A stretch of 35,373 nt of DNA from an uncultured Chloroflexales bacterium (GTDB lineage Bacteria; Chloroflexota; Chloroflexia; Chloroflexales; Chloroflexaceae): NCBI GenBank assembly GCA_937925925.1, contig CALANA010000254.1, positions 1-35,373 of the forward strand, written 5' to 3'. The notes beneath the pieces are model-generated. The model was not told the origin of the DNA, searched no databases, and worked only from the letters and a program-made list of their open reading frames with translations. The translations under genes and the position numbers were made by a program. Below are positions 33,507 to 35,373 of this stretch, in pieces. How positions within the stretch are numbered: the first letter of the stretch is position 1; each line of letters opens with the position of its first letter.

Positions 33507-34062
33507 ACTTTTCCCCCTAGAGATATTAGTTCCTTAAAGAACAACATCGCCTACACGCGACATGCTTTGCATTCTTATCAGGCTGGCATACCTGTGCCTC
33601 AGAGTTTGATGCAACAGCAGTGCATCTGGTTACAAATATAGCGCACGGATCTAGCTATGTGACCAGTTCCATTCTGCCGGCAGGCGGAGTATCATGAGAG
33701 ATCAAACCACAACAGGCTTAAACAAGAGTCTGGGAGACATCCTTTCCAGGCTGTAAGCCGGGATGCTCAGGTGTTCACGGCAGTATCACGGTACTATCTT
33801 ACATACAATCGGTGGCAACGATTGCCAGAACGTGTCGTATCAGGGAGGTGAGCAAAACACCACGCAACCGCCAGACTCCTGTAATGTGCCGGTAATTCAC
33901 TTTGTACGACGCAAGGCATATACTCAGGATCACAACTGGATGTTGAACATTGGCCGTAGGGTGTCAGCCCAGGTCGTAGGAAACAACTATCAGTCTCGTG
34001 TTCTGTGGATTTTGGTAATGTTGTCCTTTGTGGAATGTTGTGCAAGAAAGGAACCAGATACT
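33507..34062. other. Long intergenic region before the secreted repeat protein
   Basis: About 555 bp between divergent genes. It contains one degenerate family C unit (CCAGGCTGTAAGCCGGG near 33747) and otherwise ordinary sequence. A frame runs in phase into the next gene from 33763, but it lacks a ribosome site and a protein-like composition. Promoters for both neighbours probably lie here; I cannot pick them out. Confidence 0.5.
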
Positions 34063-35163
34063 ATGCGACGACTTTTGATTTTTCTGGCACTGGCCATGTT
34101 GCCTCTGGCAATGCTGGTGCTGCCGCACCCGGCCAGCGCCCAACGCACGCGCTGCTTTAACGAAACCGGCTATTGCGTCAGTGACCCGATCCTGGGGTAC
34201 TGGGAACGCAATGGTGGGCTGGCAGTGTTTGGCTATCCAATCACTGATTTACGAGTAGAGACTGTGGAAGGCACCTGGACTGGCCCGGTGCAGTGGTTTG
34301 AGCGTGATCGCCTGGAGGATCACGGGGCCGAAGGTGTCATGGCTGGACGACTGGGTGCCCAGATCCTGGAATTACAGGGACGGCCCTGGACAAGCTGGCC
34401 CCAGGTCGATAGCGCCCCGCGTGGGTGCCGCTATTTCCCAATGACTGGGCATAGCGTTTGTCCACCGTTCATTGGCTACTGGGAGCAAAATGGTGGTCTA
34501 GAACGCTTCGGCTATCCCATTACCGAAGCAATAACTGAAACGAATGCTGATGGCTGGACGGGCACGACCCAATATTTTGAACGCCGCCGTATGGAACACC
34601 ATGTGGAGAACCGTGGAACGCAATTTGAAGTACTCCTGGGCTTACTCGGTAGCGAGGTATACCGTTTTGGTCAAGCACCAGGAACAACATGTCAGACACG
34701 AGTCATTCCCGATCTCCAGAGCGTCTACGATCGAATTGGCTACTTCCGCGATGAGATGGGCTGCCCCGGCGCAACGGTCTATGACCGCCCGGCAGCCATT
34801 CAGAACTTTGAGCGTGGGCTGATGCTCTGGAGTGACCTGGGTAACGGTGATCGGCGAATCTATGCCTATATGGTCTATAACAACTACCGCCGCTACAATG
34901 ATACATGGCAGGAAGGCGATCCAGATACGCCCAATGTCACACCACCACCAGGTCTGTATGCACCACGCCGGGGCTTTGGCAAAGTCTGGATCAACGATCC
35001 CACGCTACGCAACGAGATTGGCTGGGCGGTTGAAAAAATGGAACGCGCCGAAACCGCCACCATTCAAGACTTTGATAATGGGGTACTGGTCTGGATCAAG
35101 AGTACGGATACGGTCTATGTCTTTGGCCCGAACGAGTGGAATGCACAGGTGATTACACGTTAA
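34063..35163 (+). CDS. Secreted repeat protein with YW..NGGL..FGYPIT repeats
   Basis: A 366-residue exported protein. The signal peptide is MRRLLIFLALAMLPLAMLVL with likely cleavage after ASA at residue 26. Two N-terminal repeats (about 31-90 and 121-180) have the pattern C..F..TG...C...ILGYW..NGGL..FGYPIT......TG..QWFER.R.E, with a Cys pair in each that could form a disulfide. Two C-terminal units (about 215-265 and 315-360) have a different pattern ending IQ.F..G...W. These repeat types are common in secreted Chloroflexota proteins and resemble LGFP-style cell-wall repeats; ligand unknown. AAAGGA upstream of the ATG at 34063 and the signal peptide fix the start. Confidence 0.85.
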   Translation: MRRLLIFLALAMLPLAMLVLPHPASAQRTRCFNETGYCVSDPILGYWERNGGLAVFGYPITDLRVETVEGTWTGPVQWFERDRLEDHGAEGVMAGRLGAQILELQGRPWTSWPQVDSAPRGCRYFPMTGHSVCPPFIGYWEQNGGLERFGYPITEAITETNADGWTGTTQYFERRRMEHHVENRGTQFEVLLGLLGSEVYRFGQAPGTTCQTRVIPDLQSVYDRIGYFRDEMGCPGATVYDRPAAIQNFERGLMLWSDLGNGDRRIYAYMVYNNYRRYNDTWQEGDPDTPNVTPPPGLYAPRRGFGKVWINDPTLRNEIGWAVEKMERAETATIQDFDNGVLVWIKSTDTVYVFGPNEWNAQVITR

Positions 35164-35193
35164 TACGACCATTGCATGTGTATCACCATACCC

Positions 35194-35242
35194 CAGAAGA
35201 CACAGAGAGGCAGTTGCCTTGTGCTGCTCTCCGGGTCTTCTG
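35194..35242 (+). terminator. Stem-loop after the secreted protein gene
   Basis: CAGAAGAC at 35194-35201 pairs with GTCTTCTG at 35235-35242, and GAGAGGCAG inside pairs largely with CTGCTCTCC, giving a long interrupted stem 31 bp after the stop. No T-run. Confidence 0.45.
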
Positions 35243-35261
35243 TGCTTCCGCACTGGATATC

Positions 35262-35290
35262 ATACCAATGTGACGTCGCCCTTCCGCATC
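35262..35290 (+). repeat. Family B repeat end, second copy
   Basis: ATACCAATGTGACGTCGCCC followed by TTCCGCATC matches 5002-5030 at nearly every base, and both continue into YGTTCG / TTTTCG. The rest of this copy runs towards the window edge. Confidence 0.65.
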
Positions 35291-35359
35291 CGTTCGTCCG
35301 TCGTACGCTTGTGGATACGACCACGAGCCTGCCCCTGGAACGAGCGGTCGGCGGAGCGG

Positions 35360-35373
35360 CGTTGCATGCAACG
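35360..35373. repeat. GTTGCATGCAAC palindrome cut by the window edge
   Basis: CGTTGCATGCAACG is a 14-bp palindrome identical to the centre of the 31790-31817 palindrome. The preceding bases GCGGAGCGG suggest that the stem continues past the edge. Confidence 0.5.

Noticed and set aside
33763..34062. 100-residue N-terminal extension of the secreted protein
   Set aside because: The signal peptide begins exactly at the ATG at 34063 with a ribosome site; the extension lacks both.

Overview
The window looks like chromosomal DNA of a Chloroflexota bacterium, probably of the class Chloroflexia (filamentous, gliding and often phototrophic relatives of Chloroflexus, Oscillochloris or Herpetosiphon). 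This assignment is inferred from protein style: a secreted protein built from YW..NGGL..FGYPIT repeats, roadblock proteins beside an MglA-type GTPase, a GAF/PAS-rich kinase repertoire, a fused hisIE, and very many short palindromic repeats. No rRNA, tRNA or CRISPR array was recognised, so the taxonomy rests on protein resemblance only.

Layout. 1-4916 (+): an envelope-glycan cluster of a 5'-truncated multi-pass membrane protein, an SDR-type nucleotide-sugar epimerase/dehydratase, and a GT87-like membrane glycosyltransferase. 4917-5741: a repeat-choked gap holding a 28-30 bp tandem repeat, long G/C runs and a truncated copy of the start of the pspC gene found 23 kb away. 5742-9332 (-): moeA, a doubtful small ORF, aroB and a MoxR AAA+ ATPase. 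9774-10763 (-): trxB. 11183-12790 (-): a GAF-PAS histidine kinase. 13068-13541 (+): an Hsp20 chaperone with a strong terminator. 14154-16861 (+): a small HTH protein, two roadblock/LC7 proteins, an MglA-like GTPase and a DUF4388 protein, the most coherent signalling module here. 17017-19365 (+): purH and hisIE. 19424-22153 (+): a large receiver-GAF-GAF-PAS histidine kinase. 22250-25027 (-): ffh-rpsP-khpA-rimM, a classic translation/secretion operon. 25629-27741 (+): a GalT/HIT-like transferase and a Crp/Fnr regulator. 27761-28240 (-): pspC. 28901-31776 (+): two overlapping SPFH (band 7) membrane proteins. 31832-33506 (-): a tiny hypothetical protein and a BASS-type transporter. 34063-35163 (+): a secreted repeat protein.

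How the parts fit. The MglA/roadblock module probably sets up a GTP-driven spatial or polarity switch, with DUF4388 and the HTH protein as candidate partners or outputs. PspC, the SPFH pair, Hsp20 and the Crp/Fnr regulator together suggest an envelope-stress neighbourhood around 27-32 kb. The remaining genes are housekeeping functions (shikimate, purine, histidine, molybdopterin, thioredoxin, SRP, S16).

The intergenic DNA is unusually structured. I can distinguish at least four dispersed repeat families. Family A is MITE-like, with an ACACGAGGTACGCG-type terminal inverted repeat and about five copies. Family B is a CCCTTCCGC-type end, often inverted around G/C runs. Family C is CCAGGCTTAAGCCTGG-type palindromes. 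Family D is a single 117 bp element with 13 bp perfect terminal inverted repeats. There is also a GTAGAGRCGTT...AACGYCTCTAC palindrome family.
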